Below are positions 35,812 to 47,485 of a DNA stretch of 64,000 bases, piece after piece. Source of the DNA: Tetragonia tetragonoides (Eukaryota; Streptophyta; Magnoliopsida; Caryophyllales; Aizoaceae). The stretch covers positions 49,580,807 to 49,644,806 of the forward strand of contig CM076139.1 of NCBI GenBank assembly GCA_038025085.1, given 5' to 3'. The translations under genes and the position numbers were made by a program. How positions within the stretch are numbered: position 1 is the first letter of the stretch; each line of letters begins with the position of its first letter. The notes below the pieces were generated by a model. That model worked only from the letters and a program-made list of their open reading frames with translations, was not told the DNA's origin and made no database searches.

Positions 35812-38800
35812 CATGATCTTAAAGGACCTCCAGTACTTGGGGAAGGTTATCCAGGTCTCCGAGTACTGATTTCACCTATGCATTCAACATCCTGGCCCTT
35901 AGTTTGGTGTTCCGTAAAATGTACGTCCAAACCTACCAGGAGCCCAATAACCAACACCGCAGGCCTTCCACGTCCCATAGTGGTGTCCCATCTCCCATGC
36001 GAAGTGGGGCGATAATATCTACCTTCGTTCTTATGTCTCCAATAAACTCTAAAAATGTGGATTATAGCCTTCGATTTCGGCTTTTTGGGTCTTGTTTGTG
36101 ATTTTTGCTCAAACTTTTTCGAGGGGTTTATTGTGACCAGAGATGACCCTGGGTGTCCAGGGATGGTCCTCTAGGTTCCCTAGCATCGATTTCACCCAAA
36201 TTTTCTGCATTTTGACCCTTGGATTGGTGTCCCTTATCCTTATCATGGACCTAATAATCGAACCCAAAGGTTTTACATTTTCCTTATAGGTATCCCGTAC
36301 AATGTGGTAAGAAAATATCCACCTTCAATTTGGGCCTCTCAGAAGTCCAAAAACGTGGATTATAACCTTCAATATTTGGCTTCCCAGAGTCCAGTCATAA
36401 CTTTTGCCAGAACTTTTTCGCTGAGAAGGTCATCCGGCCCCTCGAACTTTGATTTCACCCATGATTTCAGTGTTGCAGCCATTAGTTTGGTGTCCCGTAA
36501 AACATGCACCAAGCCTAACAGGGGCCCGATAATCGATCCCGAGTGCCTCCTAATTCCCTTAAACGTGTCCCATGCAATCGGGTGCGGAAATATATAACTC
36601 CGTTCCGAGGCCTCCCGCAAGCCCAAATAATGTGAATTATACCCTTCGTTTTTCGGCTTCGCGAAGGCCGAGTGTTAGTTTTGACCAAACTTCTCTGGAG
36701 GTCTATCGTGCCCTTAGAGGACCTCTGATGCCCCCGGAAGGTAATTCTGGTCGCGAAAGTCTGATTTCACTCATGCTTTCGGCGTTACGGCCTTTAGTTT
36801 GGTGTCCCATAAAACGCTCGTCCAAGCCTACCATGAACCTGATCATCGACCTCGCGGGCCTCCCATATCCACTTGGGGTGTTCCGTACAATCTGGCGCAA
36901 AAATGCCCACATCTGTTCCGGGGCCTTTTGGAAGTCCAAAAACTGTGGATAAATTATCTTCGATTTTCTGTTTCCCGGGGCCTTATTGTGATTTTTACCC
37001 AAGCTTCTCTTGGAAGTCTATCGTGATATTAGAGATCCCCGGTGCCTCAAAATCCGAGTCCATAAGCATTGATTTTACACATGATTTCGGCGTTTCGTGC
37101 CTTGGATTGTTGTCCCGCAAAAAACTTAACAAGAATGAGATAACTGACCCGGGGGCCTCCTATTTCTCCTAGGTCTGTCATATGCAAAGTTATGCGAAAA
37201 TATCACTTTTTGTTCCGTAGTCTCCCAGAAGCCCAAATAAGTGGTGGATTATAGTTTTTGATTTTTGACTTCCGGAGTCCCGATTGTGATGTTTTCCCAA
37301 ATATCTCAAGGGGCTTATCGTGACCCTAAAAGACCCCGAATACTCTGGGTATGTCATCCAAGTACCGAGCATGGATTTTCGCGATGCTTTCAGAGTTTTG
37401 GCCCCTTGATTGTTTGCCCGTTAAACGCACGTCCAAACCTACAAGTGATCCGATAACCGACTCCGCAGGCCTCACATTTTCCCTATAGGTGTACCGTTGT
37501 GATGCGAAAATATTAACCTTCGATTCGAGCCTCCCAAAAGCCCAATTACGTGAGTTATGACATTCAATTTTTGGCCTCCCGTAGCCCGATTATGACTTTT
37601 GATCAAACTTCTCCGTGGGGTCTATCAGGACCCTTGAGGATCCCCGGTACTCCGAAAGGGCATTCGATACTGAACTCCGATTTCACCAACTTTCCTCGAT
37701 GTGACCCTTAGATTAATGTTCCGTAAAAGTTCTGTCCAAACCGACCAGGGACCTGATAACAAATCTCGAGTGTTTCGTGCAAAGTGGTGCGAAAATGCAC
37801 CTTCGTGCAAAGTGTTTCGTGCCTGCCTAAAACCCGAAAATTGAGGATTATAACAGTGACCCGGTTATGATATTTGAAAAACTTCTTTGCAGGGTTTATC
37901 GTGACCAACATTTCCTAGGGGTGTCCCGAGCGATTTGGTGCGTATATATCCACATTTCTATTGGGGTATCTCGGAAGTCCAAAACACATAGATAATAAAC
38001 CTTTGATTTTCGGCTTCCTGGGGCCTTGTTGTGATTTTTGCCCAAACTTTTTTTTGGAGTCTATAGTGACCTTAGAGGACCCTTGATGCCCCGAAAAGGT
38101 CATTTGGTTCCCCAAACTTCGATTTTGCTCATATTTTTGGCATTCTAGCTCTTAGTTTGGTGTCCTGTAAAACCCCCGTCCAAGCCTACCAAGGACACGA
38201 TAACCGACTTCGAGGGCATCCCACGTCTCATAGGAGTGTCTTGTGCGAAAATATCCACATTCATTCCCTGGCCTCCCGGAAGCCAAAAAACCTGGATTAT
38301 AACCTTCGATTTCGGCTTCTCGGGACCATGAGAGTTTTTTGCCTAAAATTTTCCGAGGGGTCTATCGTCACCCTGGAGGACCCACGATGTCTGGGTAAGG
38401 TTATTCAAGTCCATGAGCACCAATTTCACCCATGATTGGGGTTTCGGGGCCTTGTATTGGTCTCTGTAACAAAACGCTTGTTCAAGCCTAAATGAGATTC
38501 GATAATCTTCCTAGGGGCCTCGCATTACCCCTAGGGATGTCATGTGCGATGTTGTCTAGAAATATACACCTTCGTTCCAAGTCCATCTTGAAAAGGTGGA
38601 TTATAGGCTTCGATTTTCGGCTTCCCGGGGTCTCATGGTGATTTTTCTTCAAACATCTCTAGGGCCTATCATGACCCTAACCCACAGTATACCAGGAAGG
38701 TCATGCGGGTCCCAAACACCGATTTTCCATATGCTTTTGGGGTTCTTGCCCTTGGATTCGTGTCCCGTTAAATGCCCGACCAAACCTACCAGGGACCCGA

Positions 38801-40494
38801 TAACTTACCCCGAAGGTTTCGCATTTCCCCTATGAGTGAATCGTACAATGTAGTGCGAAAATATTAATCTTCGATACGGGCCTCTTAAAAGCCCAAAAAC
38901 TTATTTTATAAACGACTTTCGGCTTTTCAGGGCCCGATTGTGATTTTTGACCAAACTTCTCAGTGAGGTAGTGGGGTGTATTAGGACCGTGGAGGACTCC
39001 TGGTGTCCCGCGAGGGCATTTGGTTTTCCAAACTCCGATTTCACTCATGCTTTCGGCGTTACGACCCTTAGTTGATGTTCGGTAAAAATCTCGGTCAAGC
39101 CTATCCGATAACCGACCTCGGATTTCTTGTGTTTTTCCTAGGGGTGTCCCGTTCAAAGTGGTACAAAAATATCCACCTTCATTTTCGGGCCCTCGCAAGC
39201 CCAAAAATAAGGATTATATTTTCGATTTTCGGTTCCCGCGGCCCGGTTATGATTTTTGACCAAACTTCTCTGGGGGATTTATTGTGACCCTAGAAAATCC
39301 TCGGTGCCCGGGTAAAGTCATTCGGGTCTAGAATTTTGATTTCACCCATGCTTTCGTCGTTTTGACCCTCAATTTGGTGACCCGTAAAACATTTGTGCAA
39401 GCGTACCAAGGACCCGACAACGGATCTCTAGTGCCTCTCACGTCCCCTAGGGATATCATGTGCTATATGGTGCAAAAATATTAACATTCGTTCTGGGGCC
39501 TCCTGGGCAGAGATGGAATCAGGAGTGGTCACCATGGCCTCCCCCATGATCTTGAAAGTTAATAAATAATTAATGAAATTTTTTGTAACTTAATTGACTG
39601 GGTAGCAGAGATGGTAGTTACATGCATTTGAGTTTGGTGTTGGGCTCGCGCGGATCGATTCTTTATGGCCGCAGCCATTATTGTTTTCTTCATCTCATCC
39701 TTTCTCACTATTTATTCTCTTTATAATTTGGCCCAACCCCCATTTTATTTTCTTTTAAGAACCCCAACCCCCATTTTCATTACTTTTTGACATTTTGTGA
39801 TTTAAGTTTCTTAATCTAGATATTTATTTACTCAGTTTTTTTTGATACATGTACAACTTACTAAAACTTCTAAATAGAGTTACTAATATATATTTATTTA
39901 TTCTAATATCGTTCATGTTTTTTTGTTCTCTTGATTTTTATTTTGCTAGCTATTTTTCAAGGAGTAAGTATTGTGTAAGTCCAATTTACAGAAGAATGGG
40001 GTCACTATTTAGAAATGTAGGGTCACTTATTATGAGTTGTGAATTCGTGATCCTTGTTTCATTAAAAAGTGACCATCATCTCATCAAAAATTACGATAAG
40101 ACCGTCGTTAACAGTACTTTTATAAAATGTTGTAGTACTTGGCCCCACCGATAAATATTTTCTGGTTCCGCCACTGCTCCCGGGAGCCCAATAAACGTGG
40201 ATTATACCCTTCAATTTTTGGCTTTTCCGGACTCAATTTTGATTTTCGCTGGAACTTCTCCAGGGGATCTATCGTGACCCTAGGAGACCCCCTGTTCATC
40301 CGGGTCCGCGAACCGATTTCACCCATGCTTTCGACGTTTCGGCCCTTAGTTTGGTATCCCATAGTTCGTTCAAGCCTACCAGAAGTATGGTAACCGACTC
40401 CGAGGTTCTCCCACGTTCCCTAAGAATGTCCTATGTGATGCGGTACAAATATATCCACATTCGTTACGATACCTTCCGGAAACTCATAAATGTA
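35812..40494. repeat. Diverged ~305-bp tandem repeat array, about 13 monomers
   Basis: A block resembling TTTGGTGTCCCGTAAAAC recurs near 35904, 36213, 36483, 36798, 37107, 37410, 37713, 38157, 38456, 38758, 39070, 39373 and 40350, mostly 299-315 bases apart. Each monomer also carries GATTTCACCCATGCTTTCG-like, GTGGATTATA-like and GACCAAACTTCTC-like blocks in the same order. One monomer near 37890 is shortened, and a hAT element splits another. GC content is higher than the flanks. Many frames of 60-126 codons occur, but they shift between monomers and are not coding. Confidence 0.85.
39508..40176. mobile_element. hAT-like element inserted in the 305-bp array, 669 bp
   Basis: It starts CAGAGATGGAATCAGGAG and ends CTGGTTCCGCCACTG, whose complement begins CAGTGGCGGAACCAG. 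Flanks are CTCCTGGG (39500-39507) and CTCCCGGG (40177-40184), an 8-bp duplication with one mismatch. The interior is AT-rich and unlike the array, and holds a chance 101-codon frame. Confidence 0.72.
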
Positions 40495-40521
40495 ACTAGT
40501 AATAAAATTTTATTACTAGTT
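40494..40521. repeat. 28-bp perfect palindrome
   Basis: AACTAGTAATAAAA is followed at once by its exact reverse complement, at the right edge of the tandem array. Confidence 0.85.
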
Positions 40522-41664
40522 GGTGTGTGAAATCAGTCATGTTGTCTAATACAGTAAAAAGCTAATTAAAAGCTATCCTATTCTCTCCAACAGTTTTGGT
40601 CTATAAAGAAGAAAAAATAAGAGGTCAAAATCAGTCAAAGAGGAGCTTATGCTATGCTCTCCCTTCAATGCCTCACACACATACAAAAATGGAGTTGGAC
40701 CACAATTTTATGCCTACATTGAAACAAACAAGATAACGACCCTCCTTTCTATTTTCTAGGAATTTTGATTAAAAGCTTCCTACTCGACTTTGTACCGCCT
40801 GGAGAGAGGATCTAATGTCCTTTTTCTTCAAATCTCAATGCCTAGAGGCTAGAACCCTGTGTTACAAACTTCAATATAAATCCCAAAACACCTAATGTAA
40901 CGTATAATAGAATAATTTTGAGAGGACATTATAATAGTCTAGAAAGGATGTTACGTTAACTGTAATTATATGGACCTCGTTTTAAGATTTCATCTTCGTG
41001 ATGAAATCATGAAAAGATTTGAATATCGATGCAAGAAAAGATGAAGCCTTTCAAAGAAGATTTAGATATCAATGAAATATTAAACCTTTTAAGTAAGATG
41101 AGAATCTCTAGCAAATGTTTTCAAAAAAGAGGTTGTTGAGGATTTTTCGGAAACAAATTTTCTATTAGGTGACTAATTAGTGGTAAAGCTATGTATATTT
41201 ATCTAGATCTATCAAGACCCCATTTTATGAGGATATTTAGTGGGTTGTTGTTTTTGTTGTTGTTGTTGTTGTTTTTTTGAGGTCTCTACCATCGATGTCT
41301 CCATAAATTCAGAAGTCCGTCCAAAATAAATTTAATAAAATTTACTAAACTTTATGAGGTATTGGAGGAATTGATTGGAGAAGATCTCTTTTCCAGTCGT
41401 ATACCGACCCTGTCTATCTTCTCCCTTGCACTCTAAACTTTATGGTGGGAAGATTGGAAATGGCATTTCTCTTGCTTTTAGCGTAGATCACATTTTCTAC
41501 AAGTAAACAAAACAAAGTAGTTAGTCTGATATATTCGCTGTTGAATACGAGAGATAAACAGGACGTAGCAGGGGGTGTCGGCATTCACTTTTCCCCACTT
41601 TTAAGAGAGGAAAAAAAAAACAAAATAGCCAAACAAAACCCAAGGGCATCATAGAGGACAAAAC
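40522..41664. other. Intergenic spacer
   Basis: No gene was recognised. It includes a short GTT-type microsatellite near 41246-41276. Confidence 0.5.
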
Positions 41665-43227
41665 TAGACCTGTAAAACGGGTCGGGTTCGGTTACAACGG
41701 GTTAGGGTCATTTCCAGGTCGGGTCATTTTCGGGTTCTAGTTGAGAAATGCTTGACCCTGACCCAAAATCTTCGGGTTTGGGTCTACCCAGCGGATCAGT
41801 AGAGCTAAATCTGGCAATACTGACCCGGGTTAACACGGTCCATGACCAAATTCAACCCGAATAGCAAGACCCGAAATTGAACCGAAAATCCGAAACAACC
41901 TGATCCAAACCGAACCGACCCGAAATTAGCAGACCCGATATGACTCGTACTCGAATCTGATCCAAACCGAAACCGACCCAATCCGTATAACCCGAGGAAC
42001 CCGGACCGAGCACAACCCGAAATTTATGACCCAAACCAACCCGAACCCAAATCGAAACTGATAATAAATTATTTTTATTTATTTATTTATTTTTATTTAT
42101 TTATTTGTTAGAGTTTTAAAAATAGTAAAATTAAAATATTTTAAAACATTGTGATTACACTCACTTATTAAAAAATATATTTATATAATCAATTTAAATA
42201 TTTGTGGCCCTATAATAGTTACTCTTACAAAAATTGCAACGCAATTGATTATATCTCATTAACTCTACTATTACACTTACTCCTATAATAATTGCAGTCA
42301 CTCCAAAATATTACCACTCCGTCCCAATTTAATAGTCTACTTTGAAATATGTGACTCACAACATTGTGATGAGATATTGACTGAAAACAACGTGCAATCA
42401 TTCTGATTTTGACCTGACTTGTACCCGAACTCAAAATATAGTAATTCCATTGGGAAAACTGTATTAAAACCGAACTTGAAAAAAAATTATGACTGAAATC
42501 TGTCCGACCCATATCTGACCCGAATCGACCCGACCCAAACCGAGTACAGTGCGTGATAACCCAATTCAACCCGAACCAGATTGACCGACCCGACCCGCAA
42601 CCGACCCGAACACAACATGAACCGAATCAACCCGAGCCCAAGTATACCCGGCCCCAACCCGAACCGAAAATAGAGATAGCCCGAATCAGACCGAACCGAA
42701 ATGACTCGACCCGAACCCGACCCAAATGACTCGTTTGCCCGGTCTAAGTATCGTCATTTAATATATTTTTTTCTCCATTAATTTTTTAACCAATATTCTG
42801 TTCAAATGAAAGTCTAAGCAAAGTTTTACATTATTTTAACTTCTATGAACAATGAATATAATATGTTATTTATACTTTGCACATTTTAAAAAAGTATTAA
42901 GTATCTATACGATAAATCAATTAGCGAAATGCTGATTAGGGGTGGATATAACTCAGCTCAAGTTATTACAAGGGCAACCAATTCTAGAATATAATGTAAA
43001 ATAATTGTTAAACATATTTGAAAAATGTCTCACTTGTCAAAAAGGCATTCTCGTATATCTTTTTTATTCATTATATAAGATAAATTCAAATTTTGGGGTC
43101 GAACAGGTCGGGTTTGAACCTAAAGTTATCGGGTTTAACGGAATAAGATCAAAACGAATTTCATGTTAAAAAACTTTGTCAGAACCCTAAAAAAAGGATC
43201 GAGTCGGGTTAATTTTTTACAGGTCTA
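41665..43227. mobile_element. hAT-like element with TAGACCTGTAAAA ends, 1.56 kb
   Basis: It begins TAGACCTGTAAAA and ends TTTTTTACAGGTCTA, a clear inverted pair. Flanks are GACAAAAC (41657-41664) and GACGAAAC (43228-43235), an 8-bp duplication with one mismatch. Both ends are rich in GGGTCGGGTT-type repeats. A second similar element lies within it, which explains much of the length. No transposase was seen. Confidence 0.72.
41806..42746. mobile_element. Nested hAT-like element (weaker)
   Basis: The left end TAAATCTGGCAA and the complement of the right end, TAGACCGGGCAA, agree at 9 of 12 positions. Subterminal GACCCGAAC-type repeats point inward on both sides. The candidate 8-bp flanks (AGTAGAGC and AGTATCGT) agree only partly, so the boundaries are provisional. 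Around 42317 there is also a CTCCGTCCCAATTTAATAG block resembling a Stowaway end. Confidence 0.42.
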
Positions 43228-44121
43228 GACGAAACCCATATTTTATGCATTTTAAAGTTACTACTGTTACCAAACAGGAAGATGACACAAAATTTTGTCC
43301 CAGTACTATTTTTATTTACTTTTTTGCTTTTGTTGGTTGCTCATGCATTAAATCAAGTTACTACTATTACTAAACAGAAAGATGACACAAAATTAATTTT
43401 GTTCAAGTATGCCATTTTGTTTTCTTTTCTATTTTTGTTTGCAAGTCATACGTTAAAAGTTACTACTGTTACCAAACAGGAAAATGACACAAAAGTTTCT
43501 TCAAACACTACCTCGTATTGTCCCCCAGCCAGTTTAAGCTCCCTCTTTACATTTTTAATGCATATGTAAACATGTCCTAAGATTTCCAACCTTAAAATAA
43601 AGAAAATTACTAATACATGGCCAGTTTCAGTAATTATTTAGGTCAGAGAAACCAGAAAAAGTAGCCGTTAGGATTTAAGCTTCCATTGAAATAAAAATGA
43701 CCCAGTTCTCAACATTTGAGGAACTTTGTAAAAAAAGGTAAAACTAAAAAATAAATAAAAATAGCAAGTGATAATAATATTAATTGAATTGGACGTGGGT
43801 ATTGGGTAATATGAAGAGCGGAAAAACTAGCCGTTGTGTAGAGGCGCCTCTGAAACCATTTACACTAACCTGACAGTTTGTCCCCGGGTGTTTTTATTTG
43901 CACGAGATTCTCTCTCTCTCTCTCCTCACGTGCAATTTCTCAGATAACCCCAACGGCAGCTACAAAACCCTCTACATCACTGTTTGATCCTCTGTTCTGT
44001 TCATACCTTTAAAATTTTAGTAGCCATTTTAGTCCCATTTGAAAGCAAGGACTAAACCAAACAAAACCCCAATTTTTTTTCCCTTCTTAAATTCCATTTC
44101 CTTTTTCAAATTTGAACAAAA
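43228..44121. other. Upstream region of the LRR kinase
   Basis: This contains three copies of a roughly 100-bp repeat (43254-43530), a CT run at 43909-43925, and pyrimidine-rich sequence leading to the kinase ATG. No separate gene is supported. Confidence 0.5.
43254..43530. repeat. ~100-bp tandem repeat, nearly three copies
   Basis: The block TTACTACTGTTACCAAACAG followed by GATGACACAAAA begins near 43255, 43355 and 43457. The first spacer is T-rich, and all three copies have diverged slightly. Confidence 0.75.
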
Positions 44122-46675
44122 ATGCTTGTTGGGTTTCATCATCATCAGGAGAAATGGAAGAACTTTTCTGGGTTTTCAAGGAATTATTACGGAAAGATGC
44201 TATTTTTATTGATCCTTCAATGGCTTATAATTATGATTTTCTCTCAAAAAGCTTCAAGTGAGAGAATACATTGGGATGGTGTGGTTATCACAGAAGCTGA
44301 TTATCAAGGGCTACAAGCATTCAAAAGAGAGCTAATTGACCCAAAAGGGTTCTTAAGAAGTTGGAATGATAGCGGTTTAGGTGCTTGTTCTGGTGGTTGG
44401 GCTGGGATTAAATGTGCTCAAGGTCAAGTAATTGTGATTCAATTACCGTGGAAAGGTTTAGCTGGGAGAATCACTGACAAAATTGGTCAATTTCAAGCAC
44501 TTAGAAAGCTTAGTCTTCATGATAATGCCATTGGTGGTTCAATTCCTACTTCCTTAGGCTTTCTTCCTAACCTTAGAGGTGTTCAACTCTTCAATAACCG
44601 CCTTTCGGGTTCAATCCCAGCTTCATTAGGCCTATGTCTTTCGCTTCAAACCCTCGACCTTAGTAATAATTCTCTCACTGGAAGAATTCCTCCTAGCCTT
44701 GCTAACTCTACCAAGCTTTATTGGGTCAATGTGAGCTATAATTCATTGTCGGGTCCGATTCCTAACGAGTTAACTCGGTCTAAAGGTCTCACCTTTCTTG
44801 CTCTTCAGTACAATAATCTATCTGGGTCTTTGCCAAATGATTTGGGGAGGCTTTCTAGTCTTAGGACGTTGGATTTGTCTCACAATTCTATCAATGGTAG
44901 TCTTCCTAATAGTGTCTCTAAACTGTCCTCTTTAGGCATATTAAATTTGGAGAGTAATAATCTTGTAGGAAAATTGCCTGAAGACATTGGTCATCTTCAC
45001 AATTTGTCTGTCCTTAGCCTTGGGAGGAACCAAATCGACGGTTGGATTCCTGAATCAATTGGTCATATTTCTACTCTTTCACAGCTTGATTTGTCCTTCA
45101 ATAACTTCAGTGGAGAAATCCCAGATTCACTTTCTGATTTGCCAAACCTTAGTTTCTTGAATGTCTCATATAATAACCTTTCTGGTCCTGTTCCTGTTAG
45201 TCTCACCCAAAAGTTCAACTCAAGCTCTTTCATTGGGAACCTTGAGCTATGTGGGTTTAGTCCCTCAACCTCATGCATTTCTCAAGCACCATCTCCTCAA
45301 ATGGGTCCAGAAAAGCCCAAGAAGGGCAGAAAACTGAGTGCCAAAGACTTTATTCTCATAGCAGCTGGGACTCTCCTTATAATCCTGCTCATTCTTTGTT
45401 GCATACTGCTATGCTGCTTGATCAGGAAAAGGGCTGAATCAAGGGAGAAGGAGGGAGTTCCCGCCGCAGGGCGGCCAGGGGTTGCACGGGCCGAGAAGGG
45501 AGCCCAAACGTCTGCCTGTGAGGTCGAGGCAGGCGAGACCGGAGGGAAGTTGGTCCATTTTGATGGGCCTATGGTGTTTACAGCAGATGATCTGTTGTGT
45601 GCTACTGCTGAGATTATGGGGAAGAGCACATACGGGACTGTTTACAAGGCTACATTGGAGGATGGAAGTCAAGTGGCAGTGAAGAGATTGAGAGAGAAGA
45701 TAACTAAAGGACAGAAGGAATTTGAAGCTGAAGTTAATGTGATTGGGAAGATTAGACACCCTCATCTTTTAGCAATGAGAGCCTATTACTTGGGTCCTAA
45801 AGGAGAGAAGCTTCTTGTCTTTGATTACATGCCTAAAGGAAGCCTTGTGACCTTTCTACATGGTAAGCAAATTTTATCTCTCTATAATTGGTACTTTACA
45901 ATATGCAGGTTAACTGAACAGTAGTTTCTGGATTATCTTGACTTGAAAACTCTGCCAGATTTAGTTGTAAAACTTGCAACTGTTTTTACTGTTGTAAAAT
46001 TTGCAACTGTTTTCCCTATTGTAAAACTTGCATGTCAATCAACTGTTTTCTGTTGCAGCCCGGGGGCCAGAGACACAAGTTAATTGGCCAACAAGGATGA
46101 GAATAATACAAGGAATAACAAGGGGACTATTTCACCTTCACAACAATGCCAACATAATCCATGGCAACCTAACATCAAGCAATGTGCTCATTGATGATGA
46201 CAACAATGCCAAGATAGCAGACTACGGCCTGTCACGGCTAATGACAGCTTCAGCAGCAGCAAATGTGATTGCCACAGCCGGTGCATTAGGTTACCGAGCC
46301 CCTGAACTGTCGAAGCTCAAGAAAGCGAATACAAAGACCGACATGTATAGCCTTGGAGTGATCATGTTGGAACTCCTGACAGGGAAATCACCGGGTGAGG
46401 CGATGAACGGTGTGGATTTACCCCAGTGGGTAGCCTCCATTGTGAAGGAAGAGTGGACTAATGAGGTTTTTGATTTGGAGTTGATGAGGGATGCCTCAAC
46501 CATTGGTGATGAGTTGCTCAACACCTTGAAGTTGGCTTTGCATTGTGTTGATCCTTCACCAGCAGCAAGGCCAGAGGTTCAGCAGGTTTTGCAACAGTTA
46601 GACGAGATTCGGCCGCCTGATACTGGAACTAGCTCCGGTGACGACGGTGGAGCTGCCCCATCAGTAAGCGAATGA
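44122..46675 (+). CDS. IMK2: LRR receptor-like kinase, IMK2/IMK3 type
   Basis: Exon 1 is 44122-45862 and exon 2 is 46059-46675, joined in phase across a GT-AG intron (codon CAT then G|CC) to give 785 residues. A signal peptide core [16 protein letters not shown] lies near the start. It is followed by the LRR N-terminal cap ([20 protein letters not shown] and GGWAGIKC), about ten plant LRRs, a membrane helix (LIIAAG-type block ending LLCCLIRKR) and a kinase domain. The catalytic region departs from active kinases. The Gly loop [10 protein letters not shown] and VAVKRL are present, but the HRD site reads HGN and the DFG site reads DYG. The family in Arabidopsis is meristem-expressed and often considered weakly or non-catalytic. 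[20 protein letters not shown] before the kinase is diagnostic for IMK-like LRR-III kinases. No lesion was seen. Confidence 0.9.
45965..46034. repeat. Short tandem repeat in kinase intron
   Basis: Three imperfect copies of a unit like TTGTAAAACTTGCAACTGTTT, about 30 bases apart, lie just before the exon 2 acceptor. Confidence 0.7.
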
Positions 46676-47485
46676 GAAGGATTGTAGGAAATGGGAAGAT
46701 TTAAGCCCAGATTCTTTTATTCATGGATTTTTTTTCTTCTTTTCTTTTTTGGGTGTTTTGGGTACTTTGTGTTGATCTATTACTGCAACTATTAGGTTGT
46801 GTAAATATAGAATTCTACTTATTTTGTTAGTTGTTCTTTGAGTGATAGAAATCAGCTATGTTTAGCTCTTTGTTCCCATCCCACTAGGAACAAAACATAA
46901 TTTTGTTTGTGTTGTAAGTCAAGTTCATTCTTTTATGACTTAAAACAGCAACACAGTTCTTAAAATTGCAGCAAATTTAAGTCCATTCTTTTATGACTTA
47001 AAACATGTTGCCACTTGTAATCACTTCTCTCATCATCCTAGATTCATATCAAGCTTAAAGTTAGAATTCCAATACTAGGAAGTAAAATGAAATGGCAAGG
47101 ATCCTTTGCTATTGAGTCATGGTGCCTCTCTCTCTCTCTCTCTCTTCCAAATTTCCTAGCAGTGCAAATAGCCAAATAGGAACTGACCAAATGGGAATCT
47201 TCCCAACTTCCAAATTTCCTACCAGTACAAAGAGACTGGCCAAATGGGAATCTTGTCATTTCAACAACACATCGTACATAAATTACACATGGGACCTGAA
47301 TTTGTCAATTCAACTATCAACACGAGACATACCATAAATTAGCATGTATGTACATATTTCCGAGTGATAATGGACTTTTTGTCTCATGCTGATTTATTGT
47401 ACTTATTCCATTTGGTTTACAAAAATTAGACAAAGCAAAAAAGGAAGAAAAAAAAAACAACAGTATGTACATCAAACATCCTACG
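46676..47485. other. Spacer between convergent kinase and SNX2 genes
   Basis: 3' flanks of both genes, with a (TC)n run near 47125-47146 and short direct repeats. No gene. Confidence 0.5.

Noticed and set aside
36304..37172. Several overlapping open frames of 85-126 codons in the 35.8-40.5 kb region
   Set aside because: They fall in different frames of successive repeat monomers, lack shared protein motifs and follow from low stop density in GC-richer repeat DNA.
39849..40154. 101-codon frame
   Set aside because: It lies within the AT-rich body of the hAT element and shows no transposase features.
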